In this document: positions 50,960-62,720 of the stretch, piece after piece
Position numbering within the stretch: the stretch's first letter is position 1
Layout: every line of letters begins with the position of its first letter
NCBI GenBank assembly: GCA_039621445.1
Contig: CP154957.1
Coordinates: forward strand, 310,001 to 374,000
Length of the DNA: 64,000 nt
Reading direction: 5' to 3'
DNA from: Euglena gracilis
Taxonomy: Eukaryota; Euglenida; Euglenophyceae; Euglenales
The notes under the pieces: model-generated
Told to the model about the DNA's origin: nothing
Seen by the model: the letters and a program-made list of their open reading frames with translations, nothing else
Database searches by the model: none
Made by a program: the position numbers and the translations under genes

Positions 50960-53076
50960 CCCCGCTCCTTGCCAACCCCCCTGTCCCTGTGGTGCACACT
51001 GCATTTGGGTCAAACCCGGGTCAAAAAAGTCGAAAAAAATCGAAAATTTTTTTTGCCTGAAACAATGGGGCCTCCCGGACCCGGAAAAACTGTTTTTGCG
51101 CCAAAAACGAGCGTTTTTCGCCCCCCCCGGCCGGTGGACTCAGCCATTTTTGGGTCAAAAAGTCGAAAAAATGGAAATGTCCGGAGACCTAAATTGAAGC
51201 CCTTGGAACGCTCTATCTACTGGGATTTTCGTTTCCCCGCAACTCCCCACCCAGCCCGAGATACGGGCGTTTTTTGGCCAATTTAGGCCATTTTAGGCCA
51301 TTTTTGTACACTTTTTCCACTGTTCGACTTAGCCGTTTTCGGCCAAAAAAGTCCAAAAAAAATGGAAAATTTTTTTTTGCCCGAAACGATGTTTATTGGC
51401 CTTCCGGACCCAGAAAAACTGTTTTTGAGCCGAAAATGAGCCTTTTTCGACCCGCCAGCGCCCCATTTTGGGCCGCCAACCCATTGACTTTGGGTCAAAA
51501 CCGGGTCAAAAAAGTCGAAAATTTTTTTTTGCCCGAAACGATGTTTTTTATGGCCTCCCGGACCCAGAAAAACTGTTTTTTGAGCCAAAAACGAGCCTGT
51601 TTCGACCCGCCGGCGCCCCGTTTTGGGCCGCCAACCCATTGACTTTGGGTCAAACCCGGGTCAAAAAAGTCGAAAAAAATCGAAAAAAATTTTTTGCCCG
51701 AAACGATGTTTTTTGGCCTCCCGGACCCGGAAAAACCGTTTTTTGAGCCAAAAACGAGCCTTTTTTGACCTGCCAGTGCCCCGTTTCGGGCCGCCAACCC
51801 ATTGACTTTGGGTCAAAACCGGGTCATAAAAGTCGAAAAAAATCGAAATTTTTTTTTGCCTCCCGGACCCGGAAAAACTGTTTTTGCGCCAAAAACGAGC
51901 GTTTTTCGCCCCCCCGGCCGGTGGACTCAGCCATTTTTGGGTCAAAAAGTCGAAAAAATGGAAATGTCCGGAGACCTAAATTGAAGCCCTTGGAACGCTC
52001 TATCTACTGGGATTTTTGTTTCCCCGCAACTCCCCACCCAGCCCGAGATACGGGCGTTTTTTGGCCAATTTAGGCCATTTTAGGCCATTTTTGTACACTT
52101 TTTCCACTGTTCGACTTAGCCGTTTTCGGCCAAAAAAGTCCAAAAAAAAATGGAAAATTTTTTTTTGCCCGAAACGATGTTTTTTGGCCTTCCGGACCCA
52201 GAAAAACTGTTTTTGAGCCGAAAATGAGCCTTTTTCGACCCGCCAGCGCCCCATTTTGGGCCGCCAACCCATTGACTTTGGGTCAAAACCGGGTCAAAAA
52301 AGTCGAAATTTTTTTTTACCCGAAACGATGTTTTTTATGGCCTCCCGGACCCAAAAAAACTGTTTTTTGAGCCAAAAACGAGCCTTTTTCGACCCGCCGG
52401 CGCCCCGTTTTGGGCCGCCAACCCATTGACTTTGGGTCAAACCCGGGTCAAAAAAGTCGAAAAAAATCGAAAAATTTTTTTTTGCCCGAAACGATGTTTT
52501 TTGGCCTCCCGGACCCGGAAAAACCGTTTTTTGAGCCAAAAACGAGCCTTTTCGACCCGCCAGTGCCCCGTTTCGGGCCGCCAACCCATTGACTTTGGGT
52601 CAAAACCGGGTCATAAAAGTCGAAAAAAATCGAAAATTTTTTTTGCCTGAAACAATGGGGCCTCCCGGACCCGGAAAAACTGTTTTTGCGCCAAAAACGA
52701 GCGTTTTTCGCCCCCCCGGCCGGTGGACTCAGCCATTTTTGGGTCAAAAAGTCGAAAAAATGGAAATGTCCGGAGACCTAAATTGAAGCCCTTGGAACGC
52801 TCTATCTACTGGGATTTTTGTTTCCCCGCAACTCCCCACCCAGCCCGAGATACGGGCGTTTTTTGGCCAATTTAGGCCATTTTAGGCCATTTTTGTACAC
52901 TTTTTCCACTGTTCGACTTAGCCGTTTTCGGCCAAAAAAGTCGCGCCCCATTTGGGGCCGCCAACCATGACGCGGGTCAAACCCGGGTCAAAAAAGTCGA
53001 ATTTTTTGCCCGAAACGATGTGTGTTTATGGACTCCCGGACCAGAAAAAATGTTTTTTGAGCCAAAACGAAGCCCT

Positions 53077-53292
53077 GTTTTGTTTTTTTTTTTTTTTTTT
53101 TTGGTTTTTTTTTTGGTGTTGTGTTGTTTTTTGTTTGTTTTGTTGGTGCCTGTTTTTTGGGTGGTGTTTTTTTTTTTTTTTGTTTTTTTGGGTTTTGTTG
53201 TTTTTTGTTTTGGTTCTGTTGGTTGGTGTTTTGTTTGTTTTGGTTGTTTTTTTTTTTTTTTTTTTTTTTTGTTTTTTTTTTTTTTGTTTTTT
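53077..53292. other. T/G-only low-complexity block in array unit 3
   Basis: About 215 bp almost entirely of T and G (T runs broken by GG or GTG), replacing most of a monomer. It may be a real insertion or a sequencing/assembly artefact in a repeat region. Confidence 0.8.
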
Positions 53293-56200
53293 CGCCCGCC
53301 GGCGCCCCGTTTCGGGCCGCCAACCCATTGACTTTGGGTCAAACCCGGGTCATAAAAGTCGAAAAAAATCGAAAATTTTTTTTTCCTGAAACAATGGGGC
53401 CCCCCGGAAGCGGAAAAAACTGTTTTTGCGCCAAAAACGAGCGTTTTTCGCCCCCCGGCCGGTGGACTCAGCCATTTTTGGGTCAAAAAGTCGAAAAAAT
53501 GGAAATGTCCGGAGACCTAAATTGAAGCCCTTGGAACGCTCTATCTACTGGGATTTTCGTTTCCCCGCAACTCCCCACCCAGCCCGAGATACGGGCGTTT
53601 TTTGGCCAATTTAGGCCATTTTAGGCCATTTTTGTACACTTTTTCCACTGTTCGACTTAGCCGTTTTCGGCCAAAAAAGTCCAAAAAAAATGGAAAATTT
53701 TTTTTTGCCCGAAACGATGTTTTTTGGCCTTCCGGACCCAGAAAAAAAACTGTTTTTGAGCCGAAAATGAGCCTTTTTTGACCTGCCAGCGCCCCATTTT
53801 GGGCCGCCAACCCATTGACTTTGGGTCAAAACCGGGTCAAAAAAGTCGAAATTTTTTTTGCCCGAAACGATGTTTTTTATGGCCTCCCGGACCCAAAAAA
53901 ACTGTTTTTTGAGCCAAAAACGAGCCTTTTTCGACCCGCCGGCGCCCCGTTTCGGGCCGCCAACCCATTGACTTTGGGTCAAACCCGGGTCATAAAAGTC
54001 GAAAAAAATCGAAAATTTTTTTTGCCTGAAACAATGGGGCCTCCCGGACCCGGAAAAACTGTTTTTGCGCCAAAAACGAGCGTTTTTCGCCCCCCCCGGC
54101 CGGTGGACTCAGCCATTTTTGGGTCAAAAAGTCGAAAAAATGGAAATGTCCGGAGACCTAAATTGAAGCCCTTGGAACGCTCTATCTACTGGGATTTTCG
54201 TTTCCCCGCAACTCCCCACCCAGCCCGAGATACGGGCGTTTTTTGGCCAATTTAGGCCATTTTAGGCCATTTTTGTACACTTTTTCCACTGTTCGACTTA
54301 GCCGTTTTCGGCCAAAAAAGTCCAAAAAAAATGGAAAATTTTTTTTTGCCCGAAACGATGTTTATTGGCCTTCCGGACCCAGAAAAACTGTTTTTGAGCC
54401 GAAAATGAGCCTTTTTTGACCTGCCAGCGCCCCATTTTGGGCCGCCAACCCATTGACTTTGGGTCAAAACCGGGTCAAAAAAGTCGAAATTTTTTTTGCC
54501 CGAAACGATGTTTTTTATGGCCTCCCGGACCCAGAAAAACTGTTTTTTGAGCCAAAAACGAGCCTTTTTCGACCCGCCGGCGCCCCGTTTCGGGCCGCCA
54601 ACCCATTGACTTTGGGTCAAACCCGGGTCATAAAAGTCGAAAAAAATCGAAAATTTTTTTTGCCTGAAACAATGGGGCCTCCCGGACCCGGAAAAACTGT
54701 TTTTGCGCCAAAAACGAGCGTTTTTCGCCCCCCGGCCGGTGGACTCAGCCATTTTTGGGTCAAAAAGTCGAAAAAATGGAAATGTCCGGAGACCTAAATT
54801 GAAGCCCTTGGAACGCTCTATCTACTGGGATTTTCGTTTCCCCGCAACTCCCCACCCAGCCCGAGATACGGGCGTTTTTTGGCCAATTTAGGCCATTTTA
54901 GGCCATTTTTGTACACTTTTTCCACTGTTCGACTTAGCCGTTTTCGGCCAAAAAAGTCCAAAAAAAAATGGAAAATTTTTTTTTGCCCGAAACGATGTTT
55001 TTTGGCCTTCCGGACCCAGAAAAACTGTTTTTGAGCCGAAAATGAGCCTTTTTTGACCTGCCAGCGCCCCATTTTGGGCCGCCAACCCATTGACTTTGGG
55101 TCAAAACCGGGTCAAAAAAGTCGAAATTTTTTTTGCCCGAAACGATGTTTTTTATGGCCTCCCGGACCCAGAAAAACTGTTTTTTGAGCCAAAAACGAGC
55201 CTTTTTCGACCCGCCGGCGCCCCGTTTCGGGCCGCCAACCCATTGACTTTGGGTCAAACCCGGGTCATAAAAGTCGAAAAAAATCGAAAAGTTTTTTTTT
55301 CGGTAACAATGGGGCCTCCCGGACCCGGAAAAACTGTTTTTGAGCCAAATACGAGCTTTTTTCGCCCCCACGGCCGGTGGACTCAGCCATTTTTGGGTCA
55401 AAAAGTCGAAAAAATGGAAATGTCCGGAGACCTAAATTGAAGCCCTTGGAACGCTCTATCTACTGGGATTTTCGTTTCCCCGCAACTCCCCACCCAGCCC
55501 GAGATACGGGCGTTTTTTGGCCAATTTAGGCCATTTTAGGCCATTTTTGTACACTTTTTCCACTGTTCGACTTAGCCGTTTTCGGCCAAAAAAGTCCAAA
55601 AAAAATGGAAAATTTTTTTTGCCCGAAACGATGTTTATTGGCCTTCCGGACCCAGAAAAACTGTTTTTGAGCCGAAAATGAGCCTTTTTTGACCTGCCAG
55701 CGCCCCATTTTGGGCCGCCAACCCATTGACTTTGGGTCAAAACCGGGTCAAAAAAGTCGAAATTTTTTTTGCCCGAAACGATGTTTTTTATGGCCTCCCG
55801 GACCCAGAAAAACTGTTTTTTGAGCCAAAAACGAGCCTTTTTCGACCCGCCGGCGCCCCGTTTCGGGCCGCCAACCCATTGACTTTGGGTCAAACCCGGG
55901 TCATAAAAGTCGAAAAAAATCGAAAATTTTTTTTGCCTGAAACAATGGGGCCTCCCGGACCCGGAAAAACTGTTTTTGCGCCAAAAACGAGCGTTTTTCG
56001 CCCCCCCGGCCGGTGGACTCAGCCATTTTTGGGTCAAAAAGTCGAAAAAAAGGAAATGTCCGGAGACCTAAATTGAAGCTCTTGGAACACTCTATCTACT
56101 GGGATTTTCATTTCCCCTAAACTCCCCACCCAGCCCGAGATACGGGCGTTTTTTTGGCCAATTTAGGCCATTTTAGGCCATTTTTGTACACTTTTTCCAC

Positions 56201-56775
56201 TGTTCGACTTAGCCGTTTTCGGCCAAAAAAGTCCAAAAAAAAATGGAAAATTTTTTTTTGCCCGAAACGATGTTTTTTGGCCTTCCGGACCCAAAAAAAC
56301 TGTTTTTGAGCCGAAAATGAGCCTTTTTTGACCTGCCAGCGCCCCATTTTGGGCCGCCAACCCATTGACTTTGGGTCAAAACCGGGTCAAAAAAGTCGAA
56401 ATTTTTTTTGCCCGAAACGATGTTTTTTATGGCCTCCCGGACCCAGAAAAACTGTTTTTTGAGCCAAAAACGAGCCTTTTTCGACCCGCCGGCGCCCCGT
56501 TTCGGGCCGCCAACCCATTGACTTTGGGTCAAAACCGGGTCAAAAAAGTCGAAAAAAATCGAAAATTTTTTTTGCCTGAAACAATGGGGCCTCCCGGACC
56601 CGGAAAAACTGTTTTTGCGCCAAAAACGAGCGTTTTTCGCCCCCCCGGCCGGTGGACTCAGCCATTTTTGGGTCAAAAAGTCGAAAAAATGGAAATGTCC
56701 GGAGACCTAAATTGAAGCCCTTGGAACGCTCTATCTACTGGGATTTTCGTTTCCCCGCAACTCCCCACCCAGCCC

Positions 56776-56792
56776 GAGATACGGGCGTTTTT
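56776..56792. other. 17-T run replacing TTTTTTGGCCAATT in one unit
   Basis: In all other units the words GGGCGTTTTTTGGCCAATTT follow CGAGATAC. Here a 17-base T run replaces part of that, another local change in a homogeneous array. Confidence 0.6.
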
Positions 56793-59700
56793 TTTTTTTT
56801 TTATGCCATTTTAGGCCATTTTTGTACACTTTTTCCACTGTTCGACTTAGCCGTTTTCGGCCAAAAAAGTCCAAAAAAAATGGAAAATTTTTTTTTGCCC
56901 GAAACGATGTTTATTGGCCTTCCGGACCCAGAAAAACTGTTTTTGAGCCGAAAATGAGCCTTTTTTGACCTGCCAGCGCCCCATTTTGGGCCGCCAACCC
57001 ATTGACTTTGGGTCAAAACCGGGTCAAAAAAGTCGAAATTTTTTTTTTGCCCGAAACGATGTTTTTTATGGCCTCCCGGACCCAGAAAAACTGTTTTTTG
57101 AGCCAAAAACGAGCCTTTTTCGACCCGCCGGCGCCCCGTTTCGGGCCGCCAACCCATTGACTTTGGGTCAAACCCGGGTCATAAAAGTCGAAAAAAATCG
57201 AAAATTTTTTTTGCCTGAAACAATGGGGCCTCCCGGACCCGGAAAAACTGTTTTTGCGCCAAAAACGAGCGTTTTTCGCCCCCCCGGCCGGTGGACTCAG
57301 CCATTTTTGGGTCAAAAAGTCGAAAAAATGGAAATGTCCGGAGACCTAAATTGAAGCCCTTGGAACGCTCTATCTACTGGGATTTTCGTTTCCCCGCAAC
57401 TCCCCACCCAGCCCGAGATACGGGCGTTTTTTGGCCAATTTAGGCCATTTTAGGCCATTTTTGTACACTTTTTCCACTGTTCGACTTAGCCGTTTTCGGC
57501 CAAAAAAGTCCAAAAAAAATGGAAAATTTTTTTTTTGCCCGAAACGATGTTTTTTGGCCTTCCGGACCCAGAAAAACTGTTTTTGAGCCGAAAATGAGCC
57601 TTTTTTGACCTGCCAGCGCCCCATTTTGGGCCGCCAACCCATTGACTTTGGGTCAAAACCGGGTCAAAAAAGTCGAAATTTTTTTTGCCCGAAACGATGT
57701 TTTTTATGGCCTCCCGGACCCAGAAAAACTGTTTTTTGAGCCAAAAACGAGCCTTTTTCGACCCGCCGGCGCCCCGTTTCGGGCCGCCAACCCATTGACT
57801 TTGGGTCAAACCCGGGTCATAAAAGTCGAAAAAAATCGAAAATTTTTTTTGCCTGAAACAATGGGGCCTCCCGGACCCGGAAAAACTGTTTTTGCGCCAA
57901 AAACGAGCGTTTTTCGCCCCCCCGGCCGGTGGACTCAGCCATTTTTGGGTCAAAAAGTCGAAAAAATGGAAATGTCCGGAGACCTAAATTGAAGCCCTTG
58001 GAACGCTCTATCTACTGGGATTTTCGTTTCCCCGCAACTCCCCACCCAGCCCGAGATACGGGCGTTTTTTGGCCAATTTAGGCCATTTTAGGCCATTTTT
58101 GTACACTTTTTCCACTGTTCGACTTAGCCGTTTTCGGCCAAAAAAGTCCAAAAAAAAATGGAAAATTTTTTTTGCCCGAAACGATGTTTTTTGGCCTTCC
58201 GGACCCAGAAAAACTGTTTTTGAGCCGAAAATGAGCCTTTTTTGACCTGCCAGCGCCCCATTTTGGGCCGCCAACCCATTGACTTTGGGTCAAACCAGGA
58301 TCAAAAAAGTCGAAATTTTTTTTGCCCGAAACGATGTTTTTTATGGCCTCCCGGACCCAGAAAAACTGTTTTTTGAGCCAAAAACGAGCCTTTTTCGACC
58401 CGCCGGCGCCCCGTTTCGGGCCGCCAACCCATTGACTTTGGGTCAAACCCGGGTCATAAAAGTCGAAAAAAATCGAAAATTTTTTTTGCCTGAAACAATG
58501 GGGCCTCCCGGACCCGGAAAAACTGTTTTTGCGCCAAAAACGAGCGTTTTTCGCCCCCCCGGCCGGTGGACTCAGCCATTTTTGGGTCAAAAAGTCGAAA
58601 AAATGGAAATGTCCGGAGACCTAAATTGAAGCCCTTGGAACGCTCTATCTACTGGGATTTTCGTTTCCCCGCAACTCCCCACCCAGCCCGAGATACGGGC
58701 GTTTTTTTGCCAATTTAGGCCATTTTAGGCCATTTTTGTACACTTTTTCCACTGTTCGACTTAGCCGTTTTCGGCCAAAAAAGTCCAAAAAAAATGGAAA
58801 ATTTTTTTTTTGCCCGAAACGATGTTTTTTGGCCTTCCGGACCCAGAAAAACTGTTTTTGAGCCGAAAATGAGCCTTTTTTGACCTGCCAGCGCCCCATT
58901 TTGGGCCGCCAACCCATTGACTTTGGGTCAAAACCGGGTCAAAAAAGTCGAAATTTTTTTTTGCCCGAAACGATGTTTTTTATGGCCTCCCGGACCCAGA
59001 AAAACTGTTTTTTGAGCCAAAAACGAGCCTTTTTCGACCCGCCGGCGCCCCGTTTCGGGCCGCCAACCCATTGACTTTGGGTCAAACCCGGGTCATAAAA
59101 GTCGAAAAAAATCGAAAATTTTTTTTTGCCTGAAACAATGGGGCCTCCCGGACCCGGAAAAACTGTTTTTGCGCCAAAAACGAGCGTTTTTCGCCCCCCC
59201 GGCCGGTGGACTCAGCCATTTTTGGGTCAAAAAGTCGAAAAAATGGAAATGTCCGGAGACCTAAATTGAAGCCCTTGGAACGCTCTATCTACTGGGATTT
59301 TCGTTTCCCCGCAACTCCCCACCCAGCCCGAGATACGGGCGTTTTTTTGGCCAATTTAGGCCATTTTAGGCCATTTTTGTACACTTTTTCCACTGTTCGA
59401 CTTAGCCGTTTTCGGCCAAAAAAGTCCAAAAAAAATGGAAAATTTTTTTTTGCCCGAAACGATGTTTATTGGCCTTCCGGACCCAGAAAAACTGTTTTTG
59501 AGCCGAAAATGAGCCTTTTTTGACCTGCCAGCGCCCCATTTTGGGCCGCCAACCCATTGACTTTGGGTCAAAACCGGGTCAAAAAAGTCGAAATTTTTTT
59601 TGCCCGAAACGATGTTTTTTATGGCCTCCCGGACCCAGAAAAACTGTTTTTTGAGCCAAAAACGAGCCTTTTTCGACCCGCCGGCGCCCCGTTTCGGGCC

Positions 59701-60292
59701 GCCAACCCATTGACTTTGGGTCAAAACCGGTTTATAAAAGTCGAAAAAAATCGAAAATTTTTTTTGCCTGAAACAATGGGGCCTCCCGGACCCGGAAAAA
59801 CTGTTTTTGCGCCAAAAACGAGCGTTTTTCGCCCCCCCGGCCGGTGGACTCAGCCATTTTTGGGTCAAAAAGTCGAAAAAATGGAAATGTCCGGAGACCT
59901 AAATTGAAGCCCTTGGAACGCTCTATCTACTGGGATTTTCGTTTCCCCGCAACTCCCCACCCAGCCCGAGATACGGGCGTTTTTTGGCCAATTTAGGCCA
60001 TTTTAGGCCATTTTTGTACACTTTTTCCACTGTTCGACTTAGCCGTTTTCGGCCAAAAAAGTCCAAAAAAAATGGAAAATTTTTTTTTTACAGAAACGAT
60101 GTTTTTTGGCCTTCCGGACCCAGAAAAACTGTTTTTGAGCCGAAAATGAGCCTTTTTTGACCTGCCAGCGCCCCATTTTGGGCCGCCAACCCATTGACTT
60201 TGGGTCAAAATGCATCAGGAGCAATCTGTATGCAAAAAAAAATCAAAATTTCCAATGACACGAGGATCTCCTCTCTTTGCATTTTTTTGCAG

Positions 60293-60753
60293 GGTCTTAT
60301 TCTGTGCACGATGCACGAGAGGATCCATCCTCTCCACATAGCTGTGGCAGTTGCTGGTGGTGCAGTTGTACTCTACTGGGTCTTTGGCCGGCGAGGCAAA
60401 ACCGTTGAGGTGGATGACGAACTGGTGTTTGCTGCCCCAAGGACACCATTTGAAGTTTCTTGCGCAAAGGCCGATGAGGTCATTGTGATGCTTGATGAAC
60501 GAGCACAGAGCAATGTTCAGTTGGGTACCCGCTCAGCCCCCCCCCCCCCAGGTCACCACCTCTTAAAAAAATACCACCTTCTTCCAAACTGGGCAAACAC
60601 CACACTGTTGGTGGTGGAAAGGATGTGCATCAGCAGGAGCTTGAACCAAAAATGCACGAAGCACCTCCGGCCGTGAATCGAGATCCTTTGCACCCAAGGG
60701 AGTTGCTTAAATTTAGGGGTCGGGTTGGGCTTTCACTCAGGCTTAGGAGATGA
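60293..60753 (+). CDS. Unknown protein with N-terminal membrane anchor (exon)
   Basis: Follows TTTTTTTGCAG| (60292). The frame has ATG at 60311 and encodes MHERIHPLHIAVAVAGGAVV and LYWVFGRRGKTVEV, so a hydrophobic segment of about 18 residues is followed by Arg, typical of a short signal anchor. An acidic soluble part follows (DDELVFAAPRTPFEVSCAKA, then DEVIVMLDERAQSNVQLG). After a 13-C run (60537-60549) the likely frame shifts to SPPLKKIPPSSKLGKHHTVG, continuing to TGA at 60751-60753; the unshifted frame ends at 60676. The hydrophilic Pro/Lys-rich tail argues for the shifted frame and a homopolymer length error. The exon begins about 80 bp after the satellite array ends. No family recognised. 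Confidence 0.45.
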
Positions 60754-62100
60754 CATCAGGTTCTGAACATCTTACCCCCCCCGGGAAACTGTCATACCCG
60801 AGAACCTGTCAGGGTCCCGCCCGGGATGGGTCCCCGTCACCAGCCAGCTTGTCAGGATAGGAATTTGTCAAGTTGTTCCCGGTACTGCCAAACTGTCAGA
60901 GTCATTTCATTGATTTTCGCTTGAGATGGCCAAGCCCAGGAAACTGTCAGGGTGTTTGGCACCATCCAACCTGAATGATATCCGCATTTTTTCTGCAATT
61001 TTCCTCAATTTTCGCGATTTCCACAATTTTTCCTCAACTTTTCTGCAGTTTTTCTGCATTCTTTTTAATTTTAATTTGAGCAAGGTCAAGCATCCAGGTA
61101 CGGAGAAAAACCTCCAGGAAACCCCTGGGGGGGTGGTTCCAGGGGAACTGGGCATCATTTTCCAGAAGGACCCATCAACGAGCCCATAGCAATATGTTTT
61201 TCTTAAATCTTCCCGGGGACATCCTCATCTTCGTCATCTTCTTCAGCATTAATATCATACTCATCACGTCCAGCGCGCCCCCTCTTTCTCAAAACCCACC
61301 CACCCCCAGAGGTTCACACCGCTGTTGAATGAATCCTCGGTCAAGCACCTTGCCAATTTTTTCCTGCTAAATTCTCCTTGCTGGGTTACTTTTTGATTGA
61401 TCCCAACCCATTCGTCGGGGGCGTGTTGGAGGGGGGGGGTCTCCCAATTCCCTCGCCGTTGATTTTCCGGGGGGCACGCCAATGTGCACCCTGTGGGGGG
61501 GGCGAGTATCCTCGGCCTTCCGTTGTGTTCCCCTCCTCAAATTGGGGGTCCCTTCCTTGTGGTGGGGAGTGAGTTGTTCAACAAACGCATCTCCAACACA
61601 TTTGTTTGCGCGCCTACATCATTTTTTGTCACCACATCCCCCCAGCCGTGCGCTCCTCCTTATACTCACACACCGTGCACAACTTCGTGAATTTTCACCT
61701 GGCACCACAAAGTAAGGGATCAAAAGAACCGTTCCCCTGAAACAACTCCCACAAACTTCGTTCAACACCCTCCCTTTTCAACTCGAAAACACACCTCCAT
61801 TCGCGCACCACTTCTTCTTTACTCTACACATGGTACCCCCTCGGCATGCAATTTTGGGTGACGTTAGATTTGGCTAATGTGGAGGTAGGTCAATCAAGAA
61901 AAGTAGGTAGGCCAATTAAAAAGGTATTGCAAAAATTTTCGATAATATTTTTCTTGAGAAGAATTTCCCTTCAATGGTGGTCAACAAACACGTAGGAATG
62001 ATGCTTGTTCAATCACGGACCAAATAATACCTGTGAGATGATTATTTTGCCATTATTGTCATTTTCTCCATTTCTATTGTGTTATGGAGTTTTTTTTTTG
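60754..62100. other. No gene recognised
   Basis: AACTGTCAGG-type words recur five or six times at 60790-60955. GCAATTTTCC/CTGCAGTTTTTCTGC words lie at 60985-61055. Later DNA has short frames only. Confidence 0.35.
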
Positions 62101-62107
62101 GACCCAG

Positions 62108-62192
62108 TGGACAAATCAATTGGTCCTGTTAGACAAGAAATTACAGACCATGTGACTGATCTATTGCTTCGCGTGGGGCAACAGTTTACCAG
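62108..62192 (+). CDS. Possible short internal exon
   Basis: Between a T tract with GGACCCAG| and TTTACCAG|GTTTTG. The frame reads VDKSIGPVRQEITDHVTDLL then LRVGQQFTR, an amphipathic, protein-like segment. Its gene and family are unknown. Confidence 0.3.
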
Positions 62193-62211
62193 GTTTTGAT
62201 GAGTGCTGCCT

Positions 62212-62258
62212 CCAGGCTTGTGGTTAAGGGTTCGCAGTACCCTTAACCACAAGCTCCT
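62212..62258. repeat. Hairpin CTTGTGGTTAAGGGT
   Basis: CTTGTGGTTAAGGGT pairs with ACCCTTAACCACAAG around TCGCAGT, a perfect 15-bp stem directly before a dispersed repeat copy. Confidence 0.85.
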
Positions 62259-62269
62259 CCCTGGGGGGG

Positions 62270-62720
62270 GGGGGGGACTGGACTGCAGCATGTCCGAATT
62301 CGGCCACGGGAAATCCTTGTGGACCCTCCTTGGGGTCCTCAGGCAGGGCTAGTTGGTGGAAATTTTATTTTGACCCCCGACCACCTGCGGAAAATGCCCA
62401 CTTTTGGCAATTTTCGGGGTTCTTTTTTGGAACAAAGTCAGCCAAGAAAACCCACTAAAAGCCCCATTCCCACCCCCATCCCACCCCCATTTCATTTGCC
62501 CAGTGGAATTTTTAGTGGACCCCAAGGAGGGCTCTGCACGCAGCCCCAGACGGAAAGTCAAGCCGTGGCCGACCCCACCCCTTGCACAGCACCCCATGGG
62601 ACTCACACCCGATCCCCCCCCTTGCAGCCAATCGGCAGGGCACATGGCCAACTCTTGTGTGCCAAGGGCCAGCCAGAAGAAGGCTCATTTTTGGCCAACT
62701 TTCTGTAACCACTAGGCCAG
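62270..62720 (+). repeat. Dispersed TGGACTGCAGCA... repeat, copy 3
   Basis: GGACTGCAGCATGTCC start, then GGAAATCCTTGTGGACC, GGTTCTTTTTTGGAACAAAG and GTCAGCCAAGAAAACCCACT, in the same order as copies at 36640 and 46612. Confidence 0.65.

Larger units (their letters stand above)
51005..60210 (+). repeat. Tandem satellite array, about 638-bp unit, 14 units
   Basis: The anchor TCCGGAGACCTAAATTGAAG occurs at about 51179, 51966, 52769, 53508, 54149, 54785, 55423, 56059, 56698, 57337, 57975, 58612, 59252 and 59890. Spacing is 786, 803 and 739 bp for the first three intervals and 636-641 bp for the rest. Each unit is made of an anchor block and two or three related monomers of about 150-160 bp (GAAACGATGTTT...GACTTTGGGTCAAA). 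The early units have an extra monomer. The long frames that cross the units are copies of each other and I reject them as genes. Confidence 0.98.

Noticed and set aside
53815-59907. Long open frames of 116-193 codons in every unit of the 638-bp array (for example MTLGQNRVKKVEIFFARNDV...)
   Set aside because: They repeat because the DNA unit repeats, they overlap on both strands, and their composition follows A/T runs. No sign of selection or of a family motif.
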